A DNA stretch of 28,635 bases from NCBI GenBank assembly GCA_934454215.1, contig CAKSGG010000028.1:1-28635 (forward strand), read 5' to 3'. A program made the translations under genes and the position numbers. Shown piece by piece: positions 6,364 through 14,633 of this stretch. The notes under the pieces are model-generated. The model searched no databases, was not told where the DNA came from, and was given only the letters and a program-made list of their open reading frames with translations. Origin of the DNA: an uncultured Clostridia bacterium (GTDB taxonomy: Bacteria; Bacillota; Clostridia; UBA1381). Position 1 is the first letter of the stretch; each line of letters starts with the position of its first letter.

Positions 6364-8202
6364 TTATTGTAATGTGATTGCTGTCTGTCCCATGTATACA
6401 GGTACATCGTATGAAAGTACTGCGTCAGGGAAGTTTGAAAAAATCTTTTCAATATTTATTGCTTGCTTAACAGCCCAGCCTATATCTGTTGCGTATTGGT
6501 GTTCGCCCGGCGTTTCGGGATTCCAAAGCATTTTATACAGTGTATTCTGTCTTGACGATGATGCGTTGATGTACCATTCGCTTATCCATGCCGCACCGCC
6601 CTTGATTGCCGTTTCGGGACTGGTCCAGCCCTTTTCATATGCTCTCTTTGAGCCTGAATACAAAGCGCTGTCGTCATATGCACCGATACCGAACATATTA
6701 TAAACCGTAGTTCCGTTGAAATCAACTCCGTTGGAAAGCGTTGATGTGCCGTTGCCTGTTTCAAGACACGCATGAGCAACAAGATATACTTCACTTATAT
6801 TATATTCCTTTGCTGCGTCGACGAAAGCCTGACCCATGCCCGAAAGTATACCCTTTCCTTGAAGGAATCTGTTCAAATCATCTGCGCTTACCCCGTTTGA
6901 ATGTGACAAATCAAGGAACTGATATTTATATGCTCCCGTATAATAGCTTTCGGGATTCATATATTCCATTGTTTCTTCCTTTGTTGCAGATACCGCACCG
7001 CCCTTCCAGATTTTCGGCGGCGGATACAATCCCATTTGGAGTGTTGCAAACGAATCAAGTGTAATGTTATAGCTTGTGTAAGTAACACCACCGTTTGTTA
7101 CAGATGATGAACTTGAACCCGTACCCGAGTTTACATACGTATTGCCGAGAATGTCAGTCGGTATATTCTGTGATGAAGTAACTTTGTCGGTTAAATCAAG
7201 AGCGCTCTGTCTTGCGCTTTTTTCAACCGTAAGCTTCATAATGTCTGTTTTTCCGTTTGCTGATTTTACGGTAATGTCAGTGTTCCCCTCTGCAAGTGCT
7301 TTTATTTTTCCTGTTTTTGATATGCTTGCAACTTTTTGGTTGCTGCTTGACCACGAAACAATCTTGTTCTTTGCATTGGACGGTAAAATTGACGCTATCA
7401 TGTTCATGCTTTCGCCTACTGCCATGCGTTCGCTGCCCTTGTTTTGAATTGTGACCGATTCAACGTCAATAACCTTATTTATTACGTTTACAAAGCATTT
7501 GGCTGTAAAACTGCCGTCCTGCGATGTTGCTGTTACTTCCGTCATTCCGATTCCGACAGGCTTTAAGGTTCCGTTGTCGTCAATTGTTACGACTTTTGTA
7601 TTTTTTGATTTCCATTTTACTGTTTTATCAGTTGCGTCGGCAGGGTAAATCTCAGCCTCAAGCCTCTGCCATGCGTCCGAAATGTTCATATTTATGGTGT
7701 TTTTTTTCAATAATATACCTGTTACGGGGCGAATGATTTCCAAATCGGCATATTCTGTTTGCCCTGTTTTCAAAAGCTTTGCGCTTATACGGACATTCCC
7801 GGGCTTGTGTGCTTTTATATTGCCGTGTTCGTCAACCGTAGCTATGCTGTCGTCTGAAGATTTGTATTCAATTTTTCTGTCTTTCTCGCCAAGCGTTATA
7901 GGATAAAACTTGACAAGTATTTTTGATTCGGCAGAATCGCCCTCTAATCGTATTTTATTTCTTTTCCAGCTAAGTTTTATTTTTCCCTTGGGGTCCTCGT
8001 TAAAGCTTGTATAATGATAAAACCTTGACGGGTAATCTCTGTCTCCGATAATATCGGGAGAAAAATCTCCGCCGTTGTCGGTTGTTTTTGTAAGGACAGC
8101 CGCAAGTGCAATGACGGCGGCAACTGCAATAACCGCTCCGAACAAAAGCTGTTTTTTGTTTTTCAGATGTAATCTCTTGATTGGTTTTATTTTTAAAGGC
8201 AT
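6364..8202 (-). CDS. Membrane-anchored Ig-like (Big_2) glucosaminidase, GH73-like
   Basis: A 612-aa surface enzyme. A basic N-terminus (KIKPIKRLHLKNKKQ) and one helix (about residues 19-38) act as an uncleaved anchor; no lipobox is visible. Three bacterial Ig-like (BIG2) repeats follow at about 75-158, 160-243 and 247-330, each with the WKSKNTKVVTIDDNG / WSSSNQKVASISKTG type of motif. A Ser/Thr/Gly-rich linker leads to a C-terminal N-acetylglucosaminidase domain (about 430-600). That domain has the probable catalytic Glu481 in VAHACLETGNGTS, followed by YNMFGIGAYD and AIKGGAAWISEWYI, typical of the GH73/LytD group. The enzyme would cut the GlcNAc-MurNAc glycan backbone outside the membrane. 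The gene has its own promoter and terminator. The start at 8202 is the longest supported by the anchor, but its ribosome binding site (GGAATGAG) is mediocre. Confidence 0.87.
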   Translation of the reverse strand: MPLKIKPIKRLHLKNKKQLLFGAVIAVAAVIALAAVLTKTTDNGGDFSPDIIGDRDYPSRFYHYTSFNEDPKGKIKLSWKRNKIRLEGDSAESKILVKFYPITLGEKDRKIEYKSSDDSIATVDEHGNIKAHKPGNVRISAKLLKTGQTEYADLEIIRPVTGILLKKNTINMNISDAWQRLEAEIYPADATDKTVKWKSKNTKVVTIDDNGTLKPVGIGMTEVTATSQDGSFTAKCFVNVINKVIDVESVTIQNKGSERMAVGESMNMIASILPSNAKNKIVSWSSSNQKVASISKTGKIKALAEGNTDITVKSANGKTDIMKLTVEKSARQSALDLTDKVTSSQNIPTDILGNTYVNSGTGSSSSSVTNGGVTYTSYNITLDSFATLQMGLYPPPKIWKGGAVSATKEETMEYMNPESYYTGAYKYQFLDLSHSNGVSADDLNRFLQGKGILSGMGQAFVDAAKEYNISEVYLVAHACLETGNGTSTLSNGVDFNGTTVYNMFGIGAYDDSALYSGSKRAYEKGWTSPETAIKGGAAWISEWYINASSSRQNTLYKMLWNPETPGEHQYATDIGWAVKQAINIEKIFSNFPDAVLSYDVPVYMGQTAITLQ

Positions 8203-8241
8203 ATAAACTCATTCCGTTTCATGATTTTGATTACACTGTTA

Positions 8242-8270
8242 ATTGTAGTATTGATTGGCGCAGTTGTCAA
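8242..8270 (-). promoter_or_regulatory. Sigma-A-type promoter of the glucosaminidase gene
   Basis: On the minus strand, TTGACA (8265-8270), a 17-nt spacer and TACAAT (8242-8247) match 11 of 12 consensus positions. The promoter lies about 40 nt upstream of the start codon, just after the end of prfA. Confidence 0.8.
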
Positions 8271-8304
8271 TAAATATCGAAGAATGTTAAAAAAATATTT
8301 ACTT

Positions 8305-9372
8305 TTATTCCGCTTGAGACAGCTTTGCCGCTTGGTCTGCCGTAATAAGTGCGTCAATGATTTCGTCCAGATTTCCGTCAAGTATCTGTTCAAGCTTGTA
8401 AAGCGTAAGATTTATGCGGTGGTCTGTAACTCTGCCCTGCGGAAAATTATAAGTTCTTATTCTTTCACTTCTGTCACCCGAACCTACCTGTGATTTTCTT
8501 TCGTCGGCAATTTCCTTATTGCGCTGAGCCTCCATAACGTCATAAATTCTCGAACGCAGGATTTTCATTGCTTTATCCTTGTTTTTGTGCTGTGATTTTT
8601 CGTCCTGGCATGAAACGACTATGCCTGTCGGAATATGTGTTATACGAACGGCGGAGTCGGTGGTGTTTACGCACTGACCGCCGGGACCTCCGGCACGGAA
8701 TACATCTATTCTTAAATCGTTCGGGTTTATATCAACTTCGACTTCTTCAACCTCGGGCAAAACCGCTACGGTTACGGCAGATGTATGTATACGTCCGCCC
8801 GATTCCGTTTCGGGAACACGCTGTACACGATGAACTCCGCTTTCAAATTTCAGACGGCTGTATGCGCCCTGCCCCTCAATGGAGAAACAAACCTCCTTAT
8901 AACCGCCGATGTCGGTGGGACTTGAATTAAGAACGTCAAGTTTCCAGTGCTTTGTCTCGGCGTACATTGAATACATACGCATTAAATCGGCAGCGAATAA
9001 TGCCGCCTCTTCGCCGCCCGTTCCGCCGCGGATTTCCACGATAACGTTTTTATCATCGTTGGGGTCTTTCGGCAAAAGCAGAATCTTTAATTCTTCTGCG
9101 GCTTTTTCAAGAGCCGCCTCGGCATCGGCAAGCTCTGATTTTATCATATCTTCAAATTCCTTTTCCTGACCTGCTTCAAGCATTTCCTTATCATCGGCAA
9201 TCGTCTGCTTTGCGTCTTTGTATTCTTTATATTTGTTTACAATAGGCGTAAGGTCAGAATGTTCCTTGCAGTATTTGCGCCATGAATTTTGGTCTGCAAT
9301 AACCTCAGGGTCGCTTATTTTTTCGGAAACCAGCGCAAAGCGCTCTTCCAGTGAATCCAATTTATCAAACAT
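8305..9372 (-). CDS. prfA: Peptide chain release factor 1
   Basis: Recognises UAA and UAG stop codons and triggers peptide release on the ribosome. At 355 aa it has the normal RF1 length. The N-terminal helical domain covers about residues 1-100. The stop-codon recognition region contains HRVQRVPETESGGRIHTSAV, with PET as the RF1 PxT tripeptide. The catalytic GGQ (Gly231-Gly232-Gln233) sits in RAGGPGGQCVN. RF2 is excluded by the PxT motif and the absence of SPF. The start at 9372 follows a GAGG-type ribosome binding site. A fully consensus promoter lies just upstream and no cotranscribed gene is seen; the methyltransferase gene prmC, often adjacent, is not in the window. Confidence 0.97.
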   Translation of the reverse strand: MFDKLDSLEERFALVSEKISDPEVIADQNSWRKYCKEHSDLTPIVNKYKEYKDAKQTIADDKEMLEAGQEKEFEDMIKSELADAEAALEKAAEELKILLLPKDPNDDKNVIVEIRGGTGGEEAALFAADLMRMYSMYAETKHWKLDVLNSSPTDIGGYKEVCFSIEGQGAYSRLKFESGVHRVQRVPETESGGRIHTSAVTVAVLPEVEEVEVDINPNDLRIDVFRAGGPGGQCVNTTDSAVRITHIPTGIVVSCQDEKSQHKNKDKAMKILRSRIYDVMEAQRNKEIADERKSQVGSGDRSERIRTYNFPQGRVTDHRINLTLYKLEQILDGNLDEIIDALITADQAAKLSQAE

Positions 9373-9413
9373 TTCTCAATTCCTCGTCTCGTTTTGTTTT
9401 TGCTATAAATACC

Positions 9414-9442
9414 ATTATAACAGGATATTGTCAAAATGTCAA
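9414..9442 (-). promoter_or_regulatory. Perfect consensus promoter of prfA
   Basis: On the minus strand, TTGACA (9437-9442), 17 nt and TATAAT (9414-9419) match the sigma-A consensus at all 12 positions. The -35 box directly follows the T-run of the upstream terminator. Confidence 0.9.
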
Positions 9443-9470
9443 CAAAAAAAAGGGGCTGTGTTCAGCCCCT
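9443..9470 (-). terminator. Intrinsic terminator of the SLH-anchored protein gene
   Basis: On the minus strand, AGGGGCTG and CAGCCCCT (9463-9470 with 9451-9458) form an 8-bp stem with a 4-nt loop, followed by about eight T. It begins 5 nt after the stop codon and separates this gene from prfA. Confidence 0.9.
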
Positions 9471-9475
9471 TAATA

Positions 9476-11515
9476 TTATCTTGACAAATAATTGTATATC
9501 ATTATCATTGCGGCTCCTCTTGTGAGCTGACCGTCGGGATTAAATGTTCCGTCGCCGCTGCCGTTAAGAACCTTCATAGCGGAAAGGATACTGATATATC
9601 CCTTGTTTGCCGAAACATCGGTAAACGGACAGTTATAAATACTGTCAAATGACGCAACTTCGCCCAAGCCGAGAGTATTTATAAAGTAAACTGCGGCTTT
9701 TTCGCGTGTAACGGAAGAAGTTTCGTCTTTTTCGCCCTTTGAGATAATGCCGCTGCGGATTGCATCTCTGTATATATCCGAATAATCGAAATCATCTGTT
9801 ATAACAACGTCTCTGTTGTATTTCAGCGCCGAAACAACCAGTGCGATAAAGTCTTTTTGTGTAATGCTTTCATCGGGTTTAAATTCAGCCGCAGCAAATC
9901 CGATTCCGAAATTACGGAGCGTATTTACCGCATTTTCGGCATAGTGTCCCGAAATGTCCGTATATTCGGGTATTTTTGCGGTTTCTTCAATTTTCGGCTC
10001 ACCCGTGAATGCGTCAAGCTCTGGATATTCGTCTAAGGCGTATACAAGCTCCGCCTTGTCGTTATATCCTTTTTTGGAATCGCTTGCACACGGATAATAT
10101 ATCGGTCTGTATTCCGTATGCTTAAACAATGCGTCTGACGCTTGATTTGCGTCCAATACACCATCGGGTGACGGGAAATCAAGATTGTATTTGCTTATAT
10201 TGAAGTGTGATATTTCGCCCGTTACAAGGTCAACGCCGATAGTAATTTTATTATCATCATAAGGAATATCATTTATATAGCGTGTATATGAGTAATAACA
10301 GTTGTCGCAATCCTCGTCAAGCTTGTATTCTCCTGAACTGATTTCATTGCCGATTAATACTTTCAGCGCATTGTCGGCAAGAGCCTTTGCCGTTTCATGA
10401 TTGTATTTTTCTTTCTTGTCGGGGTCGTAATTTCCACATGCTGACCATGAAACGATGCTCCCGTCAGCCGCATTAACGATTGCCGATGAGAATATATCAT
10501 CTTTTTTAAATCTCATATTGTATGAATAACCGTTTTCGTCAAAGCTGTCCTTGTTCAGAGATATTGAATTAAGCTGTGCGTCCTTTGCAAGAGTAAGAAC
10601 ATTGCACGAACGAATTGCGTTTTCTGCCTGCTTGGGAGTTATGATATTTTCTATCTTTTCAATCTCTTTAATTTCCGCCTCCGAGAAACCCTTGCTGTTT
10701 CCGCCGCCGCTTGAATCCATTAAGGACTCCGAACGACCGCTGTACATAGGTCTTTCGGCATACTCCGGCTCAATAACCTCGCCTGTTTTTGCGTCTATGT
10801 ATTTTTCAAATGCGTATTTTGGCGAATATGAAAGATAAGGTGTTCTTGTTCTTGTCTCATAATCATAATCGGTTTTGTACGATAATTCCATACCGATTTT
10901 TTCGGCAAACTGTTTTTGCGCCGCCGATTTATCTATTATTCCGTCCGCCGACGGGAAAGACAGCCCCTCCGTATAATTAATGTTGAAATAATTTATTTCG
11001 GACGCATCTGCGGAAACGGATAAATAACCGCCCTCGCCGTATACGGGAATACCGTTTTCAATACGCTGAATGTCAAAATTATAGCCGTTTCCTCTTAGAC
11101 TTTCGGTTTCGTCCGTGTTGATGATTTCAAATTTATCCTTAAATTGCGGATTTAATTTGTCAATAAGCTCCTTTGCCTTTTTGGCAGCGGCATCATTGCT
11201 CATTCTGTTGATGGTGGCTTTTGAATCACCGTAATCTGATGAATGTGAGTAATCGGTAATAAGTCCGCTGTCATTGACGGAAATGTGCATATAGCTGCGC
11301 AGACCGTCCTCCTCCTTTGCCGACCATTCAAACGAATACACCTTATGACCGTGCTCCTCCGAATATGAGCTGTCAAAATCGGTGTATTTATCGGTATCGC
11401 CGATTCGTGTTTTTACGTCAGATAAAATGCTTTGCATATCATCTGTTTTTGCCGCAAATGCAGTGGTTGAAAGAAGCATTGAGGCTGCAAGCAGCATACT
11501 TAGTGTTTTTTTCAT
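9476..11515 (-). CDS. SLH-anchored exported protein with PepSY/YcdB-like repeats
   Basis: A 679-aa protein starting at the ATG at 11515, which follows AAAGGATGA by a normal spacing; the frame stays open upstream to 11566 but without support. Residues 1-22 (KKTLSMLLAASMLLSTTAFA) are a classical signal peptide. The middle (about 25-490) holds two related halves, each with motifs such as AKELIDKLNPQF, YNFDIQRIENGIPVYGEGGY and ITIGVDLVTGEISHFNI. These resemble the YcdB/YcdC-PepSY fold found in exported propeptide-like or inhibitor-like modules. The C-terminus carries three S-layer-homology repeats (about 518-567, 577-620 and 629-678; last one FTDVSANKGYISIL ... GDGTFNPDGQLTRGAAMIMIYNYL), which usually bind pyruvylated secondary wall polymer. 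No catalytic motif is visible, so the function beyond surface attachment is unknown. Confidence 0.83.
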   Translation of the reverse strand: MKKTLSMLLAASMLLSTTAFAAKTDDMQSILSDVKTRIGDTDKYTDFDSSYSEEHGHKVYSFEWSAKEEDGLRSYMHISVNDSGLITDYSHSSDYGDSKATINRMSNDAAAKKAKELIDKLNPQFKDKFEIINTDETESLRGNGYNFDIQRIENGIPVYGEGGYLSVSADASEINYFNINYTEGLSFPSADGIIDKSAAQKQFAEKIGMELSYKTDYDYETRTRTPYLSYSPKYAFEKYIDAKTGEVIEPEYAERPMYSGRSESLMDSSGGGNSKGFSEAEIKEIEKIENIITPKQAENAIRSCNVLTLAKDAQLNSISLNKDSFDENGYSYNMRFKKDDIFSSAIVNAADGSIVSWSACGNYDPDKKEKYNHETAKALADNALKVLIGNEISSGEYKLDEDCDNCYYSYTRYINDIPYDDNKITIGVDLVTGEISHFNISKYNLDFPSPDGVLDANQASDALFKHTEYRPIYYPCASDSKKGYNDKAELVYALDEYPELDAFTGEPKIEETAKIPEYTDISGHYAENAVNTLRNFGIGFAAAEFKPDESITQKDFIALVVSALKYNRDVVITDDFDYSDIYRDAIRSGIISKGEKDETSSVTREKAAVYFINTLGLGEVASFDSIYNCPFTDVSANKGYISILSAMKVLNGSGDGTFNPDGQLTRGAAMIMIYNYLSR

Positions 11516-11598
11516 GTTAATCATCCTTTCTTTTATTTTAATAATTCTATATATGTAACAACTCAAATATATAAAATGTTGCGCTTTTTGGAAAAAAT

Positions 11599-12483
11599 TT
11601 ATTTTTTAAAATTATTTCTGAACTGCGTTGGCGACGTATGCTTATACTTTTCAAAAACCTTTATAAAATAACTGCTTGTCGAAAAGCCTGAATGACCGGC
11701 AATTTCGGTTATGCTCATATCCGTAGCAATCAGAAGTCTTTCCGCCTCCGTTATTCTTACCGAGTTTAAATAATCGTTAAAGCTGCGCCCCATAAGCTTT
11801 TTGAATACCCTTGAAAAATACGCATAGCTCAGTCCAGCCTGTTTTGCCATTGTTTCGGCTGTGATTTCCTCGCTCAGATGAAGAGTGATATAGTCAAGAA
11901 CCCTTTTTATATTTCTTATATGCTCGCTGTATACTGCCCCCGACTGCGGCATTTGCACTCCCGAAGTATTCCAGTGCCTGAGTATGCGCAGAAATACCTG
12001 ACATATATCCGATTTTATTGCAAGCTCAAAGCCGTATTCCTGATGTTGGTATTCGTCATATATATCGTGCATAAGACGGGGAATACTTGTGGAGTATATC
12101 TCGTTATGCGTAAAAATCTTCTGCGGTGACGCATTTTTCAGCGTGAACGGAAAAACATATTTTGCGTCGAACGAGTCGACGGACGAATCGTACAGTATTT
12201 CGGGCTCGAATTTTACAACTATATATGAGCCGCCGTCCTCAAGAGATACTATTTCGTGTATTTCGTTTGAGCTTATAATAAGAAGGTCGCCGGCAAAAAA
12301 TGTATAATTTTTATCATCAAGCCATACTCTGTAGCTGCCTGTCAGACAATAGATTAATTCTATGTACGAATGATAATGCGGATTGCAGCCGAATGTACCC
12401 TTATCGTGGCAAAATTTCATTGCCTGAAATTTCAGCGGTATGCCCTCGGCGTTTGTGGTTTTTGCTTCCGATACTGCCTGCAT
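11599..12483 (-). CDS. AraC-family regulator with cupin sensor, divergent from the sugar operon
   Basis: A 294-aa transcription factor. The N-terminal half is an AraC-type cupin sensor (about residues 15-110; NPHYHSYIELIYCLTGSYRVWL and GDLLIISSNEIHEI). The C-terminal 100 residues form the double helix-turn-helix (AETMAKQAGLSYAYFSRVFKKLMGRSFNDYL and ITEIAGHSGFSTSSYFIKVFEKY). The ATG at 12483 follows GGGAGGG. It is transcribed divergently from the oxidoreductase/ThuA operon across a 177-bp intergenic region, so it most likely controls that operon, and possibly itself, in response to a sugar-type ligand. The SLH gene downstream lies on the same strand 83 bp away, but no strong promoter or terminator was found between them, so read-through is possible. 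Confidence 0.9.
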   Translation of the reverse strand: MQAVSEAKTTNAEGIPLKFQAMKFCHDKGTFGCNPHYHSYIELIYCLTGSYRVWLDDKNYTFFAGDLLIISSNEIHEIVSLEDGGSYIVVKFEPEILYDSSVDSFDAKYVFPFTLKNASPQKIFTHNEIYSTSIPRLMHDIYDEYQHQEYGFELAIKSDICQVFLRILRHWNTSGVQMPQSGAVYSEHIRNIKRVLDYITLHLSEEITAETMAKQAGLSYAYFSRVFKKLMGRSFNDYLNSVRITEAERLLIATDMSITEIAGHSGFSTSSYFIKVFEKYKHTSPTQFRNNFKK

Positions 12484-12513
12484 AAAATCCCTCCCGAAAA
12501 TGAAGTTTTTATC

Positions 12514-12542
12514 ATTATATCACATATTCAAATATTTTTCCA
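12514..12542 (-). promoter_or_regulatory. Promoter of the divergent AraC gene
   Basis: On the minus strand, TGGAAA (12537-12542), 17 nt and TATAAT (12514-12519) preceded by TGA, an extended -10 element. The -10 is perfect and the -35 matches 4 of 6. Confidence 0.65.
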
Positions 12543-12568
12543 TAGTTTTTTGTAAATAAATCGCAAAA

Positions 12569-12630
12569 AATTACAATAATACAGTTAAAATTTTATATCA
12601 TTTTTTAGATTATGATGATATACTGTAATT
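12569..12630 (+). promoter_or_regulatory. Activator-type promoter and candidate operator of the oxidoreductase/ThuA operon
   Basis: An extended -10 (TGA then TATACT, 12616-12624) has no good -35; TATCAT is at the expected place, 12596-12601. This is typical of promoters that need an activator. AATTACAATA (12569-12578) and TACTGTAATT (12621-12630) form an inverted repeat with one mismatch, flanking the -35 region; the second half overlaps the end of the -10. A binding site for the divergent AraC protein is a reasonable guess, not shown. A good AAGGAG site precedes the ATG at 12661. Confidence 0.45.
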
Positions 12631-12660
12631 ATCAGATTAATAAGAAAAGGAGACAAAACC

Positions 12661-13746
12661 ATGGAAAAAGTTTTAAAAGCAGGCGTAGTAGGCTGCGGCG
12701 GAATTGCCAACGGAAAGCATCTTCCGGCGATAAAGAAAATTAAAGAAGTTGAAATTATCGCATTCTGCGATATAATCGAGGAAAGAGCAAAGAAGGCTGC
12801 CGAGGAGTACGGAGTTGAGGGTGCAAAGGTTTACACAGATTATAAGGAAATGATTGATAACAATGATTTCGATATGGTATATGTTCTTACGCCCAACAGA
12901 GAACATTCTCCGATAAGCGTTTACGCTCTTGAGCATGACTGTCATGTAATGTGCGAAAAGCCCATGGCAAAGACATATGCGGACGCAAAGCTTATGCTTG
13001 ACGCTGCAAAAAAGACGGGCAAGAAGTTGACAATCGGTTATCAGAACCGTTTCAGACCCGACAGTACATATATGAAAAAAGCGTGCGACAGAGGCGATTT
13101 GGGTGAGATTTATTATGCAAAGGCTCATGCAGTCAGAAGAAGAGCCGTTCCTACATGGGGCGTGTTCCTTGATGAAGAGGAGCAGGGCGGCGGTCCGTTA
13201 ATCGACATCGGAACACACGCACTTGATTTAACTCTTTGGTGCATGGACAACTATAAGCCGAAGTCGGTTAAGGGCAGTGTTTACAAAAAGCTTGGTGACC
13301 AGACAGAAACAGGCAACGCATGGGGTGACTGGGACCCGAAAAAGTATATGGTTGAGGATTCGGCGTTCGGGTTTATTCAAATGGAAAACGGCGCTACAAT
13401 CGTGCTTGAAAGCAGCTGGGCACTGAATACGCTTGATTCTAAGGAAGCTAAATGTACTCTTTGCGGTACAAAGGCGGGCGCTGATATGGAGGACGGACTG
13501 AGAATAAATTCAACCGACTTCGGGAAGCTTACAACATTAAAGCCGTCGCTTGGTGCAGAGGGTGTTGATTTCTATGACGGAGCTGCGGAAGCGCCGCAGG
13601 ATGTTGAGGCGCGTCAGTGGGTTGACGCGGTGCTTTATGACAGAGAGCCTGTTGTAAAGCCGGAGCAGGCGATTGTTGTAACAAGAATACTTGAAGCAAT
13701 ATACGAAAGTGCAAAAACAGGAAAAGAGGTAGTTTTCAATGATTAA
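12661..13746 (+). CDS. Gfo/Idh/MocA-family NAD(P)-dependent oxidoreductase
   Basis: A 361-aa cytosolic sugar or polyol oxidoreductase. The N-terminal Rossmann fold shows GVVGCGGIANGKHLPA at residues about 8-23, then the acidic end of strand 2 (AFCDI) and the family signature CEKPMAKT near residue 99. The C-terminal domain holds GGGPLIDIGTHALDLTLW, supplying the Asp and His used for hydride and proton transfer in this family. Members oxidise or reduce a sugar hydroxyl, often at C2 or C3, or interconvert inositols; the substrate here is not readable. It is the first gene of an operon with thuA, whose start overlaps its end by 8 nt, implying coupled translation. It is probably controlled by the divergent AraC protein. 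Confidence 0.9.
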   Translation: MEKVLKAGVVGCGGIANGKHLPAIKKIKEVEIIAFCDIIEERAKKAAEEYGVEGAKVYTDYKEMIDNNDFDMVYVLTPNREHSPISVYALEHDCHVMCEKPMAKTYADAKLMLDAAKKTGKKLTIGYQNRFRPDSTYMKKACDRGDLGEIYYAKAHAVRRRAVPTWGVFLDEEEQGGGPLIDIGTHALDLTLWCMDNYKPKSVKGSVYKKLGDQTETGNAWGDWDPKKYMVEDSAFGFIQMENGATIVLESSWALNTLDSKEAKCTLCGTKAGADMEDGLRINSTDFGKLTTLKPSLGAEGVDFYDGAAEAPQDVEARQWVDAVLYDREPVVKPEQAIVVTRILEAIYESAKTGKEVVFND

Positions 13747-14470
13747 GGTAACGGTTTGGAATGAATTTCGTCATGAAAAGACAGACGAACACGTAAAGAA
13801 ATTATATCCCGACGGTATACACGGATTTGTAAAGTCATTTTTGGAAACAAATGATGATATTACGGTAAGAACGGCAACTCTTGACGACCCCGAATGCGGT
13901 CTTACGGAAGAAGTTCTTGCGGATACCGATGTTCTTATGTGGTGGGGGCATATGCACCACCACGAAGTACCGGATGAAATTGTTGACAGAGTTCAGCAGG
14001 AGATTTTGAAGGGAATGGGTTTGATTGTTATGCATTCGGGACACCACTCAAAAATCTTTAAGAGAATGATGGGTACAACGTGTAATTTAAAATGGCGTGA
14101 CGGTGACAGAGAAAGAGTATGGTGCTGCAAGCCGGGTCATCCGATTGCTCAGGGAATCCCCGAATATTTTGAGCTTGACCCCGAAGAAATGTACGGCGAA
14201 CATTTTGACATTCCGAATCCCGACGATGTAATATTCATGGGTTGGTTTGCAGGCGGCGAGCTGTTCAGAAGCGGCTGTACGTTTACAAGAGGAAACGGAA
14301 AAATATTCTATTTCCAGCCGGGACACGAGGGCAACCCGACATTCTACAACGAGTATGTGCAGAAAATTTTGACAAATGCCGTTCGCTGGGCGGTTCCGAC
14401 ATACCGTGCGGACAAGCTTGAATGCCCGTGGGCAAAGGAATCGGCGGAATCGAAAAGAGAAACGAAATAA
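13739..14470 (+). CDS. ThuA domain protein (trehalose-utilisation family)
   Basis: A 243-aa cytosolic protein of the ThuA family, which has a glutamine-amidotransferase-like fold. Motifs include the start VTVWNEFRHEK, VLMWWGHMHHHEVPDEIV (about residues 68-85), GLIVMHSGHHSKIFKRMMG (about 98-116) and the end KIFYFQPGHEGNPTFYNEYVQKIL. ThuA proteins were first linked to trehalose and sucrose use, and several occur beside Gfo/Idh/MocA enzymes in keto-sugar pathways. The exact reaction is not settled for most members. The ATG overlaps the oxidoreductase stop region by 8 nt and has AGAGGT as ribosome binding site. An imperfect hairpin follows the stop. Confidence 0.9.
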   Translation: MIKVTVWNEFRHEKTDEHVKKLYPDGIHGFVKSFLETNDDITVRTATLDDPECGLTEEVLADTDVLMWWGHMHHHEVPDEIVDRVQQEILKGMGLIVMHSGHHSKIFKRMMGTTCNLKWRDGDRERVWCCKPGHPIAQGIPEYFELDPEEMYGEHFDIPNPDDVIFMGWFAGGELFRSGCTFTRGNGKIFYFQPGHEGNPTFYNEYVQKILTNAVRWAVPTYRADKLECPWAKESAESKRETK

Positions 14471-14481
14471 GCTTTTTAAAT

Positions 14482-14510
14482 GAGGGTTGCTGTTGTAAAC
14501 AACAACCCTC
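14482..14510 (+). terminator. Hairpin after the ThuA gene, weak terminator
   Basis: GAGGGTTG (14482-14489) pairs with CAACCCTC (14503-14510), with an additional TTG/CAA inside after a 3-nt bulge. The stem is good but only TGAATTT follows instead of a T-run, so it may be a leaky terminator or an RNA 3'-end stabiliser. Confidence 0.55.
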
Positions 14511-14561
14511 TGAATTTAAACAAAAATGTCAAAATTGTTCTATTATAAGTCAATATATAAC

Positions 14562-14590
14562 TTGAAAAGACTTGCCCTGCGTGGTATATT
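14562..14590 (+). promoter_or_regulatory. Promoter of the isomerase/oxidoreductase/AraC operon
   Basis: TTGAAA (14562-14567), a 17-nt spacer and TATATT (14585-14590) with an extended TGG just before it. It lies about 45 nt upstream of the ATG at 14634, so the second sugar operon can be expressed separately from the first. Confidence 0.7.
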
Positions 14591-14633
14591 AAAATTATAG
14601 AAAATCAGAAAATAACGAAAGGAATTGATAATT

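Noticed and set aside
6382..7906. Several plus-strand open frames opposite the glucosaminidase gene
   Set aside because: They are shadows of a gene with clear BIG2 and GH73-like domains and show no protein-family features.
14535..14575. Possible operator repeat (TTATAAGT / ATAACTTG) near the isomerase promoter
   Set aside because: Only four bases pair as an inverted repeat, which is not above chance in this A/T-rich stretch.
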